Of a stretch of DNA of 64,000 nt, positions 11,213 to 20,206 are shown one piece after another. A model generated the notes under the pieces. It was not told the DNA's origin. It did not search any database and was given only the letters and a program-made list of their open reading frames with translations. Each line of letters opens with the position of its first letter. Positions within the stretch are counted from its first letter, which is position 1. The position numbers and the translations under genes are program-made. Origin of the DNA: Beutenbergia cavernae DSM 12333 (lineage in GTDB: Bacteria > Actinomycetota > Actinomycetes > Actinomycetales > Beutenbergiaceae); the NCBI RefSeq assembly GCF_000023105.1, contig NC_012669.1:2791025-2855024 (forward strand), given 5' to 3'.

Positions 11213-11788
11213 ATGCCGACCACGAACGCTGCCCGCCTCGCCACCGCCCTGCTCGCGCTCGGTGCCCTCGCCGCAGGGATCGGCGCACACGTGCGCGCCG
11301 ACGCCGATCCGCCGCCCGCGACCGACGCGGCACGGGGCCGATCCGCGCCCGTCCCACTCGAGGGCGCACCTGGCTCGATCTACGACTGGCCGCTCGGTGG
11401 ACCGCCGCCGGACGTCGTGCGGCGCTTCGAGCCGCCGCCGGCTCCGTGGGCGGCGGGGCACCGCGGAGTCGATCTCGCCGCCGCGCAGGGCACAGCCGTG
11501 CTCGCCGCATCCGACGGCGTCGTGGCGTTCGCGGGGACCGTCGCCGATCGCGGGGTGGTCTCCGTCGATCATGCCGACGGCATCCGGACGACGTACGAGC
11601 CGCTCGCCCCCACCGTCCCCGCCGGTGAGCGGGTCGCTCGGGGCGACGTCGTCGGGATCCTCCAGTCCGGCCACGCGGAGGTGCCGTGCCTGCACTGGGG
11701 CGCACGGCGCGGCTCGGACGACTACCTGGATCCGCTCACGCTCGTCGGCGAGCCGCCGGTGATCCGGCTGTACCCGTCGTCCGGATAG
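11213..11788 (+). CDS. M23-family peptidoglycan endopeptidase-like protein
   Basis: The 191-residue protein has an N-terminal hydrophobic segment (LATALLALGALAAGIGAHV) that looks like a signal peptide or anchor, then an M23/LytM domain. Motifs visible are HRGVDLAAAQGTAVLAASDGVVAFAG (with the metal-binding H...D) and the C-terminal LHWGARRG, the expected HxG-like site. It would act in the cell wall. It is divergent from rpsB, the usual actinobacterial neighbour. The start at 11213 gives a compact signal sequence; there is no strong ribosome binding site, so a GTG slightly upstream is possible. Confidence 0.85.
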   Translation: MPTTNAARLATALLALGALAAGIGAHVRADADPPPATDAARGRSAPVPLEGAPGSIYDWPLGGPPPDVVRRFEPPPAPWAAGHRGVDLAAAQGTAVLAASDGVVAFAGTVADRGVVSVDHADGIRTTYEPLAPTVPAGERVARGDVVGILQSGHAEVPCLHWGARRGSDDYLDPLTLVGEPPVIRLYPSSG

Positions 11789-11806
11789 CGCGGCCGGCCG
11801 TCTGCG

Positions 11807-12808
11807 TCAGGCGCGCGGGTGAGCCTGACGGAACGCGGCGCGCAGGCGCTCGGGCGTGACGTGGGTGTAGCGCTGCGTGGTCGCGAGCGAGGCGTGGCCG
11901 AGGATCTCCTGCACGGAGCGCAGGTCGGAACCTCCGGCGAGCAGATGCGTGGCAGCAGAGTGCCGCAGCCCGTGCGGTGCGAGGTCCCGCACCCCCGCCC
12001 GCGCCGTCGCCCGGTGGACGACGTCGCGGACGACGCGTGGATCGATCCGGCCGCCGCGTGCGCCGAGGAACAGCGCCCGCCCGCTCCGCGGCCCGGCGAG
12101 CTCCGGACGCACGCTGATCCACGCCTCGATCGCGCGCGCCGCCGGCAGCCCGAACGGGACGACGCGTTCCTTCGCACCCTTGCCGAGCACGCGGACGAGC
12201 CGCTCGCGCAGGTCGACGTCGCCGGTGTCCAGGCCGGCGAGCTCGGACACGCGCAGGGCCGCGCCGTACAGGAGCTCGAGCATCGCGCTGTCGCGAAGGG
12301 CGAGGGCGGACCTCTCGCCCTCGTCGTCGTCCGCGCCGACGCCGCCGTCGTCGGCCCTCACGCCGTCGAGCACGGTGGCGGCGTCCGCCTCGGTGAGCAC
12401 CACGGGGACGACCACGTCCGCCCGAGGGCTCCGCAGGCGTGCACCGACGTCCTCCGCGAGCAGACCTGCGCGGTGCGCCCACGCGGTGAACGTCCGCGCC
12501 GACGCGCTCCGCCGCGCCAGGGTGGAGCGGGCGAGGCCGGCGCGCGCCTGCCGCGCGAGCCAGCGACGCAGAGCCACGAGATCGAGCCGCGTCAGGTCGG
12601 CGCCGTTCGGCTCGTCGCCCGTCGGCGGAAGCTCCGCCAGCAGGTCGGCGACGTCGGAGGTGTAGGCGCGCACCGTGTGAGCGGAGAGCCCGCGCTGCGC
12701 CTCGAGGTGCAGCGCGTACCGCTCGACGAGCGCCGCGTCGCCCGGGCGCGACGGCGGATGGTGCGACGCCCTCGGCGCCGCCGAGTCGCGAGGATGGTCA
12801 GCGGCCAC
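11807..12808 (-). CDS. xerC: XerC-type tyrosine recombinase
   Basis: The protein carries all six catalytic residues of tyrosine recombinases: Arg in YGAALRVSELAGLD, Lys in GKGAKERVVPFG, His and Arg in PHGLRHSAATHLL, His in LGHASLATTQ and Tyr in RYTHV. An N-terminal SAM-like core-binding domain precedes it (YALHLEAQRGLSAHTVRAYTSDV). The GTG at 12808 is preferred; the open frame to 12949 would put the start inside the MFS promoter. XerC with XerD resolves chromosome dimers at dif. Location between dprA and rpsB is the core-genome xerC position, so it is not the integrase of the nearby element. Confidence 0.88.
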   Translation of the reverse strand: MAADHPRDSAAPRASHHPPSRPGDAALVERYALHLEAQRGLSAHTVRAYTSDVADLLAELPPTGDEPNGADLTRLDLVALRRWLARQARAGLARSTLARRSASARTFTAWAHRAGLLAEDVGARLRSPRADVVVPVVLTEADAATVLDGVRADDGGVGADDDEGERSALALRDSAMLELLYGAALRVSELAGLDTGDVDLRERLVRVLGKGAKERVVPFGLPAARAIEAWISVRPELAGPRSGRALFLGARGGRIDPRVVRDVVHRATARAGVRDLAPHGLRHSAATHLLAGGSDLRSVQEILGHASLATTQRYTHVTPERLRAAFRQAHPRA

Positions 12809-12909
12809 CGACCCACCGTGCCCTGCCGCCGCTCGCGTCCCGCGACGCCACTCCGAGGCGAACCCGACGTGTCGGTGCCACGCACCCTCCTTAAGTCGTA
12901 CGGGAATGT

Positions 12910-12974
12910 ATGAGTTGTGCGCTACGTTGGCACATAACTCGGACAGCATCGTTCAACTTCGCAGATGAGGAGCG
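12910..12974 (+). promoter_or_regulatory. putative promoter/operator of the MFS gene
   Basis: A comparatively AT-rich stretch precedes the exporter gene. It holds an imperfect inverted repeat, gagttgtgc ... gcacataactc (about 12912-12943), followed by a ribosome binding site gaggag at 12967-12972. A repressor such as a TetR or MarR protein could bind it, but no regulator gene is adjacent. Confidence 0.35.
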
Positions 12975-12978
12975 GACC

Positions 12979-14421
12979 ATGTCAGACAACACGGCACCTG
13001 CGACCGCGGGGCCAGCCACGGCGGGCGATCCCGCCGAGCGCCCGGACCCTCGCCGCTGGCGGATCCTCTGGCTCGTCGGCATCGCCCAGCTCATGCTCAT
13101 CCTCGACGTCACGGTGGTCGCGATCGCCCTGCCGCACCTGGCGACCGACCTCGGACTCGACCGGGCGACACTCACCTGGGTCGTCAGCGGCTACACGCTC
13201 GCGTTCGGCGGGCTCCTGCTCCTCGGTGGGCGTGCGGCGGACCTGTTCGGCGCGCGCCGCCTCGTGCTCCTCGGCCTGGGTCTCTTCGCGCTCGCCTCTC
13301 TCGTGGCGGGCCTCGCGTCCTCGGGGCCGATGCTGCTCGGTGGCCGGCTGGCGCAGGGCCTCGCCGCGGCGATCCTCTCCCCCGCTGCGCTCTCCGTCGT
13401 GGTGACGACGTTCGAGGGGGACGAACGCAACCGGGCCCTCGGCATCTGGTCGGCGCTCGGCGGGAGCGGCGCCGCGCTCGGCGTCCTGCTCGGCGGCGTG
13501 CTCACGGCCGGTCCCGGCTGGCCCTGGGTCTTCATCGTGAACGTGCCGGTCGGCATCGTCCTGCTCCTCACACTGCGTACGCACCTCCCAGCACACCCCC
13601 GTCCGGCGGCGGGTGGGCGACTCGACGTGCTCGGGGCCGCTCTGGTCACGGCGGCCACGGGTTCCCTCATCTACGCGCTCGTCCAGGCGGGCGACGGCGG
13701 ATGGGCGACACCGACGACCGCCGCCTTCCTGCTCGCTGCCCTCGTGCTCTACGGCGGTTTCGTCGCCCGTCAGCTGACGGCCACGAGCCCGCTGATGGAT
13801 CTCCGGCTTCTGACGCGGCGACCGGTCGCGACGGGCACGGTGCTGATCCTGGTCGCGACTGCGCTCATGATCATGGTGTTCTTCCTCGGGACGTTCTTCC
13901 TGCAGCACCACCAGAGCTACGGGCCACTGGTCACCGGCCTGCTGTTCCTCCCGGTGGCGATCGCCACGATGGTCGGTGCGAACGTGGCCGGGCGCGTGCT
14001 CGGTCGTGTCGGGCCTCGGTTGCTCGGCGTGGTCGGCCTGCTGGTCGCGGCTGCCGGGATGTCCGTGCCCGCGATGTGGGAGGGCACGACGGCGATGGTC
14101 GTCGGGGTCTCCGTCGCCGCCGCCGGGACCGGCATCGCGTTCGTCGTCGCCTCGGCGACGGCGCTCGGCCAGGTCGAGCCGCAGGAAGCCGGCCTGGCCT
14201 CGGGGATCGTCAGCACGTTCCACGAGTTCGGGGCGTCGGTCGGCGCGGCCCTCGCCTCCAGCGTGGCTGCCGCGAGCCTCGTGGGACCGGGATCGGGCAC
14301 CAGCACGGTGGGCTTCGACCGTGGCTTCACGACCGGTGCCGTCATCGCGGTGGTCGCCGCGCTCGTCACGCTCGTCATCACACCGAGCACACGCAGGGTG
14401 GGGGCGGGACGGCGACGCTGA
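12979..14421 (+). CDS. MFS transporter, DHA2 (14-TMS) drug efflux family
   Basis: The 480-residue protein is a polytopic membrane protein of the EmrB/QacA type. After a polar N-terminus come RWRILWLVGIAQLMLILDVTVVAIALPHLATDLG, the family motif LLLLGGRAADLFGARR (between TM2 and TM3), and the antiporter motif C region (LGIWSALGGSGAALGVLLGG). About 14 hydrophobic segments are visible. It would export drugs or other small molecules using the proton gradient. The start at 12979 has gaggag 7 bp upstream. It stands alone between xerC and dprA on the opposite strand, an accessory insertion in the core order. Confidence 0.88.
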   Translation: MSDNTAPATAGPATAGDPAERPDPRRWRILWLVGIAQLMLILDVTVVAIALPHLATDLGLDRATLTWVVSGYTLAFGGLLLLGGRAADLFGARRLVLLGLGLFALASLVAGLASSGPMLLGGRLAQGLAAAILSPAALSVVVTTFEGDERNRALGIWSALGGSGAALGVLLGGVLTAGPGWPWVFIVNVPVGIVLLLTLRTHLPAHPRPAAGGRLDVLGAALVTAATGSLIYALVQAGDGGWATPTTAAFLLAALVLYGGFVARQLTATSPLMDLRLLTRRPVATGTVLILVATALMIMVFFLGTFFLQHHQSYGPLVTGLLFLPVAIATMVGANVAGRVLGRVGPRLLGVVGLLVAAAGMSVPAMWEGTTAMVVGVSVAAAGTGIAFVVASATALGQVEPQEAGLASGIVSTFHEFGASVGAALASSVAAASLVGPGSGTSTVGFDRGFTTGAVIAVVAALVTLVITPSTRRVGAGRRR

Positions 14422-14458
14422 CCCGCGCCCGCCGGGCCGCTGCGACCGACGTCGACCC

Positions 14459-15619
14459 TCACGCACGACGCCAACCACCGGCGTCGCGGAGCGCGTGCCC
14501 GGCGAGCTCGAGCCGGCCGAGCGCCGCACGGACCTCGGGGACCCCTAGCCCGGCGACCCGGGCGACGGAGTCCGGCTGTGCCGCAGCACGACGCGGGAGC
14601 GCGTCCCAGACGAGGGCCTCCCGCGGCGCAAGGTCGGCCGGCGACCCACCGGGGCGTCCGGAACCGACCGCCACCTCGGGCGGGGTGGACTCGCCGGCCG
14701 CACCGATCGGCAGCAGCAGCTCGAGCGCCTCGGCGACGTCCGTCACGAGCGTGGCGGCCATCTCGCGGACCATCCGGTGGCAACCCGCGGAGACGGCTGA
14801 CGACACCGAACCCGGAACGGCGCCGATCGGCCGCAGCAGGTCGGACGCCTGCCGAGCCGTGTTCAGGGCACCGGACCGCCACGCGGCCTCGACCACGAGC
14901 GTGGCTCCGGCGAGCGCCGCGATGAGTCGGTTCCGCAGCAGGAACCGCGGTCGGCTCGGTGAGCTCCCCGGCGGGAGCTCGGCGACGAGCGCCCCGTCCC
15001 GGCCGACGGCCCGCAGCAGGTCGGAGTTCCCCGGCGGGTAGAAACGGTCCAGCCCGCCGGCGAGCACGGCGACGGTCGGGCCTCCGACGGCGAGCGCGCC
15101 TCGGTGGGCCGCGGCGTCGATCCCGTACGCCCCTCCCGAGATGACGACGTGACCCGAGCTCGCCACCCCGGCGGCGATGTCGGCCGCGACGGTCACTCCG
15201 TACGACGAGGCGGCGCGAGACCCGACGATCGCGAGCCCGGGCGCCGCGAGCACGGCCGGGTCGCCACGCACCCACAGGCACACCGGGACGTAGGGCGCGA
15301 GGTCGGCGAGCGCGGCCGGCCACCACGGATCCGACGGGAGCACGACACGACCGCCGAACCGTCGGATCGTGGCGAGCTCACGGCGGGGGTCCAGCCCGAT
15401 CAGACGCGGCTCCCAGCGGGCCCGCGCCCGGTCCCATCCCCGAGGGTCCTCGGGCGCGCACGGGACCCCGCCCACCGGGTCCGTCAACCAGGAGAGCGCC
15501 GCCACGGGGCTCAGCGCCCCGAGCAACCTCGCGGCGGCGACGTCGCCCGGCTCGGCGAGGCGGTTCCACGCGACGGTGGCAAGAACGGGATCGGCGGCGT
15601 CGAAGACGAGCTCAGCCAC
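14459..15619 (-). CDS. dprA: DNA-processing protein DprA
   Basis: DprA loads RecA on incoming single-stranded DNA in transformation and has wider roles in ssDNA handling. The 386-residue protein contains the Rossmann core: VGSRAASSYG, ISGGAYGIDAAAHRGAL, VLAGGLDRFYPPGN, FLLRNRLIAALAGATLVVEA and SGALNTA, plus a C-terminal winged-helix (DMT-like) domain (LGVPEVRAALGRLELAGHAL). It overlaps the comM 3' end by 8 nt, so the two are co-translated when comM is intact. The element in comM probably weakens read-through to dprA from the yraN side. Confidence 0.95.
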   Translation of the reverse strand: MAELVFDAADPVLATVAWNRLAEPGDVAAARLLGALSPVAALSWLTDPVGGVPCAPEDPRGWDRARARWEPRLIGLDPRRELATIRRFGGRVVLPSDPWWPAALADLAPYVPVCLWVRGDPAVLAAPGLAIVGSRAASSYGVTVAADIAAGVASSGHVVISGGAYGIDAAAHRGALAVGGPTVAVLAGGLDRFYPPGNSDLLRAVGRDGALVAELPPGSSPSRPRFLLRNRLIAALAGATLVVEAAWRSGALNTARQASDLLRPIGAVPGSVSSAVSAGCHRMVREMAATLVTDVAEALELLLPIGAAGESTPPEVAVGSGRPGGSPADLAPREALVWDALPRRAAAQPDSVARVAGLGVPEVRAALGRLELAGHALRDAGGWRRA

Positions 15620-16911
15620 GGTGGTCCCCGTTCCTCAACGTGAGCGCGGCGTCGACGTCGTCGCGGGTGGGTCGCTCGCGTCCGCCGAGGTCGGCGATCG
15701 TCCACGCGACCCGGAGCACGCGGTCCATCCCGCGCAGGCTGAGGCGGCCGCGCTCCATGGCGGTGTGGAGCTCCGAGACCACGCCGTGCGGGAGCGGTGC
15801 GTGCCGCCGGAGCCACGCCCCGCTCGCTTCGCCCGAGGTGCGCCACGGTGTGCCCCGCAGCCGGGCGGCCGCCGCCTCGCGCGCGCGGCGGACCCGCTCG
15901 GCCACCACGGCGCTCGGTTCCCCCGCCGTGAGCGCGAGCGCGCCGCGTCCCACAGCTGGCACCTCCACCTGGAGGTCCACGCGGTCGAGCAGCGGACCCG
16001 AGAGCCGGCCGAAGTACCGCCTTCGCTCGAGCGAGGAGCACTGGCAGTCGATGCCCTTCCCGCCGCCGCGCCCGCACGGGCACGGGTTGGCCGCGAGCAC
16101 CAGCTGGAAGCGTGCCGGGTACCGGGCCGTGCCTTGGGCGCGCTGCAGCACCAGCTCGCCGTGCTCCAGCGGCTGCCGCAACGTCTCGAGCACCCGCGAC
16201 GCAAACTCCGGTGCCTCGTCGAGGAACAACACTCCCCTGTGCGCGCGCGAGGCCGCACCCGGCCGGGGCACCCCCGACCCGCCTCCGACGATCGCCGCCG
16301 GGGTCGCCGTGTGGTGCGGGCTCTCGAACGGCGGCCGCGACATCAGTCCGCGCCGCGGGTCGAACGTGCCGGCGATCGAGTGCACTGACGTGACCTCGAC
16401 GGACTCGGACTCCGCGAGGTCCGGCAGGATGCCCGGCAGCCGGGACGCCAGCATCGTCTTGCCGGCGCCAGGCGGTCCGACGAGCAGCACGTGGTGACCG
16501 CCGGCCGCCGCTACCTCGAGGGCGTACCGCGCGTTCTCCTGCCCCAGGACGTCGGACAGGTCGGCGACAGCGGCGTCCGGCGCGGCCGCACCGCCGACCG
16601 GGAGAGCCTCGTCGCCGGTGTGCTCGTGCGCAGCGATCCGCGTCGCCTCTCCGCCGTAGGCGGTGACAAGCTCCGCCAGGTGGTCGACCGCCAGCACGTC
16701 GGCACCCGGCACGAGGCGTGCCTCGGCCGCGTTCGCCGCCGGCACCACCACGCGCGTCACGCCGTGCCGCACGGCGGCCAGCACCGCCGGCAGCACCCCC
16801 CGCACCGGGTGGATGCGTCCGTCGAGCCCGAGCTCACCCACGTGCGCCGCCCGCTCGGACCGCGCCGGGTCCAGGAGCTCGGCCGCCTGCAGGATCGCGA
16901 CGGCGATCGCG
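15612..16911 (-). pseudogene. comM: comM (YifB-type AAA+ helicase), 3' part, interrupted by the element
   Basis: This fragment encodes the Mg-chelatase-like AAA+ part of ComM/YifB: GPPGAGKTMLASRLPGILP (Walker A), GVLFLDEAPEFASRVLETLRQPLE (Walker B) and the C-terminal Mg_chelatase_C domain. It begins in the element at the att core, with DLAIAVAILQAAELL in frame, and has no start of its own until an internal ATG at 16841. With the 5' part at 29203-29450 it makes one 515-residue reading frame (248 + 1300 nt). In transformable bacteria ComM promotes branch migration of incoming DNA. While the element is present the gene is inactive unless an internal start gives a partial protein. Confidence 0.93.
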
Positions 16912-16940
16912 AGGTCTAGTTGCGCGCCTCGACACTCTTA
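16890..16940. other. attL junction
   Basis: The left chromosome-element border. The core aggtc lies at 16912-16916, the same 5 bp as at 29203-29207. Left of it is comM sequence; right of it (tagttgcgcgcctcgac) is element DNA. Only the core is shared between the two ends, as expected for a large serine integrase, which uses a short overlap. Confidence 0.85.
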
Positions 16941-16986
16941 CTAGCGCGAGCCGATGGGGCTTGCCACGTAGCGCGAGGAGCTTGAA

Positions 16987-17352
16987 ATGCGCACGATCAC
17001 GAGTCTTGGGTACCGGTACGGCGTCGTCACGGCGTATACGGAAGATCGCGGCGACGGTCGCCGGGTGATCCGCACGGGCGACGGCGTGTACTGCGGCACG
17101 GCGTGGCCCGTGCGGCACGTCAGCACGTACGACGGCGTGGCCGAGTGGTGGAACGTCGAAGACATCGACGGGCGCGTGACGGGCGCGCCGTGGCTCGCGT
17201 CAGCCGTGCGTCGCGCCGTCGCGGTCGCGACGCAGAAGCCGACGCTCACGGTCGAGAGCCACGGCGAGGCACTCGTCATCCCGACGCGGGTCGCGGCAGC
17301 GTTCCGCGCGCACCGTGAGCACCGGGCGCGCGTGGCGGGAGCGGACCAGTGA
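16987..17352 (+). CDS. hypothetical protein, first gene of element left cassette
   Basis: A 121-residue protein with gaggag 6 bp before the ATG. I do not recognise the family. It is soluble, with a beta-rich N-terminal half (TITSLGYRYGVVTAYTEDRG, VIRTGDGVYCGTAWPVRHVST) and an Arg/Ala-rich helical end finishing GADQ. It is the first element gene after attL and overlaps the next by 4 nt. Four such genes in a row share a repeated junction sequence, which suggests one operon. Confidence 0.7.
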   Translation: MRTITSLGYRYGVVTAYTEDRGDGRRVIRTGDGVYCGTAWPVRHVSTYDGVAEWWNVEDIDGRVTGAPWLASAVRRAVAVATQKPTLTVESHGEALVIPTRVAAAFRAHREHRARVAGADQ

Positions 17353-17663
17353 GCGCGGCGACGGCTCGGGAGCCGTTCGCGTGGGACGGCGTGCTGTGGG
17401 TGTGCATGGATTGCATGCTGACGCGCGAGACTGGCGAGCCGCAGAACGGCGACCGCGAGCCGTGGTCGACCGGTTTCGACGGCGTCGAGGTCGCGCACGG
17501 CGTGCCGGAGTCGGAGCACACGTGCGGGCACGACGGCGTGACGACGGAGTGTGGATGTGCCGTCGCGGACTTTGCGACCGCACCGTGCGACGCGTGCGGC
17601 ACGTGGCTCGCGGGCGAACGGCACGCCTACGCCTACCGACTCACCACGGGAGCGGACCAGTGA
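17349..17663 (+). CDS. hypothetical cysteine-rich small protein
   Basis: A 104-residue acidic protein starting at a GTG that overlaps the previous stop (GTGA). It has seven or more cysteines in pairs: CMDC near residue 20, then CGH...ECGC...CDAC, which suggests two zinc-binding knuckles. No known family is recognised. It ends TGADQ, like its upstream neighbour, because the 19-bp junction sequence is repeated. A DNA-binding or scaffold role is possible but not supported further. Confidence 0.65.
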   Translation: MSAATAREPFAWDGVLWVCMDCMLTRETGEPQNGDREPWSTGFDGVEVAHGVPESEHTCGHDGVTTECGCAVADFATAPCDACGTWLAGERHAYAYRLTTGADQ

Positions 17664-17998
17664 GCCGCTACGGCGCCCGTCGGCGCCCGACGCAAGCGGA
17701 GCGGATCGCGGCGCAGCGGCTCGCGGACAGTAGTGCCGCGTGGCACGCCCACGCGGCGCGCGTCGCCCATGACGCGGCCACGGTCGAGACGTGGGCCGAC
17801 GGCTACGGCACGTGGCACGCCCGCGTCACCGTGCCGACGGCGCACGCTGGCTACGCGCGCGGCATCGCCCGTGACGCGATCGACGGCGAGATAGCGACGC
17901 GGCAGGCCGACGCCGCGCCCGCGTGCCGCGTCGAGCGGCTCGAGTCGACGACGGCGCACGGGCGCACGACGGCGCACTACGTCGAGGCTGACCAGTGA
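17660..17998 (+). CDS. hypothetical protein of element left cassette
   Basis: A 112-residue basic protein, GTG start at 17660 overlapping the previous stop by 4 nt. The N-terminal half is helical and Ala/Arg-rich (RRRPTQAERIAAQRLADSSA); the C-terminal half is less regular and ends EADQ. Nothing identifies its function. The start is fixed by the repeated junction with its GGAG about 8 bp upstream. Confidence 0.6.
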   Translation: MSRYGARRRPTQAERIAAQRLADSSAAWHAHAARVAHDAATVETWADGYGTWHARVTVPTAHAGYARGIARDAIDGEIATRQADAAPACRVERLESTTAHGRTTAHYVEADQ

Positions 17999-18393
17999 GC
18001 GCGGTAAGCGACCGCGCGGCACTTGAGCACGCGCGGGTGAACCTCGACGCCGCGAGCGCGGCATGGCTCGAGGCGTACATGGCGAGCGGGGGCGAGCACA
18101 CGCCCGAACTTCTCGCGGCGCGCGAGGCACTCGACGCGGCACGAGACGCCGTCGCGGACGCCATGCGAGCGATCCCGTACGGCGTCAAGAACCTCGAGGC
18201 GAGCGACGTCGCGGGCGACCTTGACGACGTCGACACGCGCGAGGCGTACGCGGAGGGTGTCCTAGACGCCCTCAATGGCGAGGAACCGTGCGCCGACGAT
18301 GACGCGTACGTCTTGGGCTACGGCGACGCCGAACGTGGCGAGTGGCCACAGGGCACGACGCGCGCGGACGTCCTCGCCTACCTCGAGCCGTGA
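17995..18393 (+). CDS. hypothetical acidic protein of element left cassette
   Basis: A 132-residue acidic, helical protein with a GTG start overlapping the previous stop. Notable segments are ARVNLDAASAAWLEAYMASGG and the acidic C-terminus (DALNGEEPCADDDAYVLGYGDAERGEWP), which looks like the small acidic proteins seen in mobile elements. No family is recognised. It closes the four-gene coupled run; the next gene starts 85 bp later with its own ribosome binding site. Confidence 0.6.
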   Translation: MSAVSDRAALEHARVNLDAASAAWLEAYMASGGEHTPELLAAREALDAARDAVADAMRAIPYGVKNLEASDVAGDLDDVDTREAYAEGVLDALNGEEPCADDDAYVLGYGDAERGEWPQGTTRADVLAYLEP

Positions 18394-18478
18394 CGCGCAC
18401 GGCGACCTAGCGGCACTCCCGAGTCGCTAGGTGGCCGCGCGCGCCACGTCCGGCGTGCTCCCGATGAGAGGAGCCATC

Positions 18479-18847
18479 ATGTCCACGCTCACGCCTGCCC
18501 CGACAACGCCCTACGCCCTGGCGAGCCTCGCCGATGTCGCGATCCCGGACGCCGTCGACTCACCAGGCGCCCGATGGCTGGTCGGCGTCGCCGACGCGGC
18601 AGCCGAGGACGCCTACCGCCTCGACCACGGCGAGCACGCGGGCGACGTCGCGCACGAGGTCGCCGACGCCGCCGTGCCGGTCTACACGGCCGATCTCTGG
18701 GCCGTCTACGTCGACCTCGCCGCCTACCGCGAGGACGTCGCGGAACTCCTCGAGCCGACCACGGATCCCGAGCGCCTCGCCCGCGTCGCGCTCTACGCCG
18801 TCGCGGCACGCCTCGCCGCCTTGCTCCTCGCCGGCGCGGAGGTGTAG
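18479..18847 (+). CDS. hypothetical protein
   Basis: The ATG at 18479 follows gagagg/aggag at 18467-18473, so it is preferred to an open frame from 18431. The 122-residue protein starts MSTLTPAPTTPYALASLADV and is acidic and largely helical, ending in a hydrophobic Ala/Leu-rich stretch (VALYAVAARLAALLLAGAEV) that could be a helix or membrane-proximal segment. No domain is recognised. It lies 99 bp upstream of the translocase gene on the same strand and may be expressed with it. Confidence 0.6.
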   Translation: MSTLTPAPTTPYALASLADVAIPDAVDSPGARWLVGVADAAAEDAYRLDHGEHAGDVAHEVADAAVPVYTADLWAVYVDLAAYREDVAELLEPTTDPERLARVALYAVAARLAALLLAGAEV

Positions 18848-18946
18848 CGCCACGTCGCCCCCCGCCCCGTCGGATCGCTCTCCGGTACCTCACCCAACCC
18901 TGCCCACGCACCGACGCCGCCACGTGCGGCGAGGAGGTCCCTCACC

Positions 18947-20206
18947 ATGCCCGCCACCGACGCAGTCTCGACGCTCACCCGCACTCTCGCCGCACACGGA
19001 CTCTCAGCCCGCGTAGACGCCCCGATCCTGGGGCCGTCCACGCTCACCTACCCCCTGACCCTCTCCCCCGGCACTCGCGTGGACGAGCTCGATCGGCTCA
19101 CCCGCACTCTCGCGCTCGCTCTCGGCGTCGAGGACGTACGCGTCACTCGTGCCGCCGGGATTCTCGCGCTCGAGGTGCCCCGCGCTGACCGTCAGGCCGT
19201 CACGCTCTCTGACGTGCCGATCCCCGACGCCTCTCCCCCGCTCGTGTGGCCCGTCGGACTCGACACGCTCGGCACGCCCGTCTTCGGCAACCTCGCACGC
19301 GCGCCTCATGTCCTCATCGCCGGGACGACGGGCGCCGGCAAGTCAACGGCCGTGCACGCTCTCCTCTCGACCCTCACCGCCCGGAACGGTCCCGGCTCGC
19401 TCCGACTCGCCCTCGTCGACGTGAAGCGGGTCGAGCTCGCCGCCTACCGGGACGCGCCGCACCTCGCCGGGCCGATCGCGACCGACGTCGAGCAGGCGAC
19501 GGATCTCCTCGCGTGGGCACTCGAGGAGCTCGAGCGCCGCTACACCACCCTCGAGGCCGTCGGCGCTCGCTCCGTAGACGACCTCGGCGCCACCGTGCCC
19601 CGTCTCGTCGTCGTTATCGACGAACTGGCCGACCTCATGCTCACCGGCCGCAAGACGACGGAGCCGCTCATCGTGCGCCTTGCCCAGCTCGGCCGCGCCG
19701 CCGGTGTGCACCTCGTGCTCGCGACGCAACGCCCATCCGCAGACATCCTCTCCGGCCTCATCCGCGCGAACGTCCCCACCCGCCTCACCCTCACCGTGCA
19801 GTCGCACACCGACTCCGGCATCGCCCTCGGTCTGAGCGGCGCGGAGACGCTCGCGGGCGCCGGGGACGCTCTCTGGCTCCCCGCAGGCGTCCGACGCCCT
19901 GTGCGGGTTCAAGTCCCGCACGCGGTCGGCCCGACCACGCTCCCCGAACGCGCCGACCCCGCACCCATGCCTGCCGAGGTCGCCGCGATCGTCGACGGAC
20001 CGCCAGAGCGTCTCTGCCTGCTCTGCCACCGCTGGCCCGCTCTGTCCGCCGGCGTGTGCCTGGACCCGGAATGCGTGGCCGAGACGGAGGCTGCGTGGGC
20101 TCGTGCTGACGCCGCGTTCCACGCCGGCTCGGATCCCGTGATCGCCGCGCTCGAGTTACGGCCGAGCCGATGGCGGATGCTCTGGCGGGCGGTGACGGGA
20201 CGATGA
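18947..20206 (+). CDS. FtsK/SpoIIIE-family DNA translocase, soluble short form
   Basis: The 419-residue protein has an alpha-type domain (about residues 20-80) and an ATPase core. Walker A is GTTGAGKST at 126-134; Walker B is VVVIDELADL at 221-230, followed by the FtsK signature ATQRPSADILSGLIRANVPTR. It has no transmembrane segment, unlike FtsK and Streptomyces TraB. The C-terminus has a cysteine cluster (CLLCHRW...CLDPEC, about 350-370) in place of a recognisable gamma domain. In conjugative elements such proteins move double-stranded DNA between cells; the soluble form here may do so with partners or serve packaging or segregation. It overlaps the integrase start by 4 nt (ATGA). Confidence 0.88.
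   Translation: MPATDAVSTLTRTLAAHGLSARVDAPILGPSTLTYPLTLSPGTRVDELDRLTRTLALALGVEDVRVTRAAGILALEVPRADRQAVTLSDVPIPDASPPLVWPVGLDTLGTPVFGNLARAPHVLIAGTTGAGKSTAVHALLSTLTARNGPGSLRLALVDVKRVELAAYRDAPHLAGPIATDVEQATDLLAWALEELERRYTTLEAVGARSVDDLGATVPRLVVVIDELADLMLTGRKTTEPLIVRLAQLGRAAGVHLVLATQRPSADILSGLIRANVPTRLTLTVQSHTDSGIALGLSGAETLAGAGDALWLPAGVRRPVRVQVPHAVGPTTLPERADPAPMPAEVAAIVDGPPERLCLLCHRWPALSAGVCLDPECVAETEAAWARADAAFHAGSDPVIAALELRPSRWRMLWRAVTGR

Larger units (their letters stand above)
17336..18004 (+). repeat. repeated gene-junction sequence (three copies)
   Basis: A 19-bp sequence, cgggagcggaccagtgagc, is identical at 17336-17354 and 17647-17665. A shorter relative (accagtgagcgcgg) lies at 17991-18004. 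Each copy supplies the last codons of one gene (Ala-Asp-Gln-stop), a GGAG ribosome binding site and the GTG start of the next. Each marks a 4-nt overlapping junction. Confidence 0.85.

Noticed and set aside
11807-12808. The XerC-type recombinase as the integrase of the element
   Set aside because: It lies outside the att sites in the core xerC position; the serine integrase inside the element fits the short att core better.
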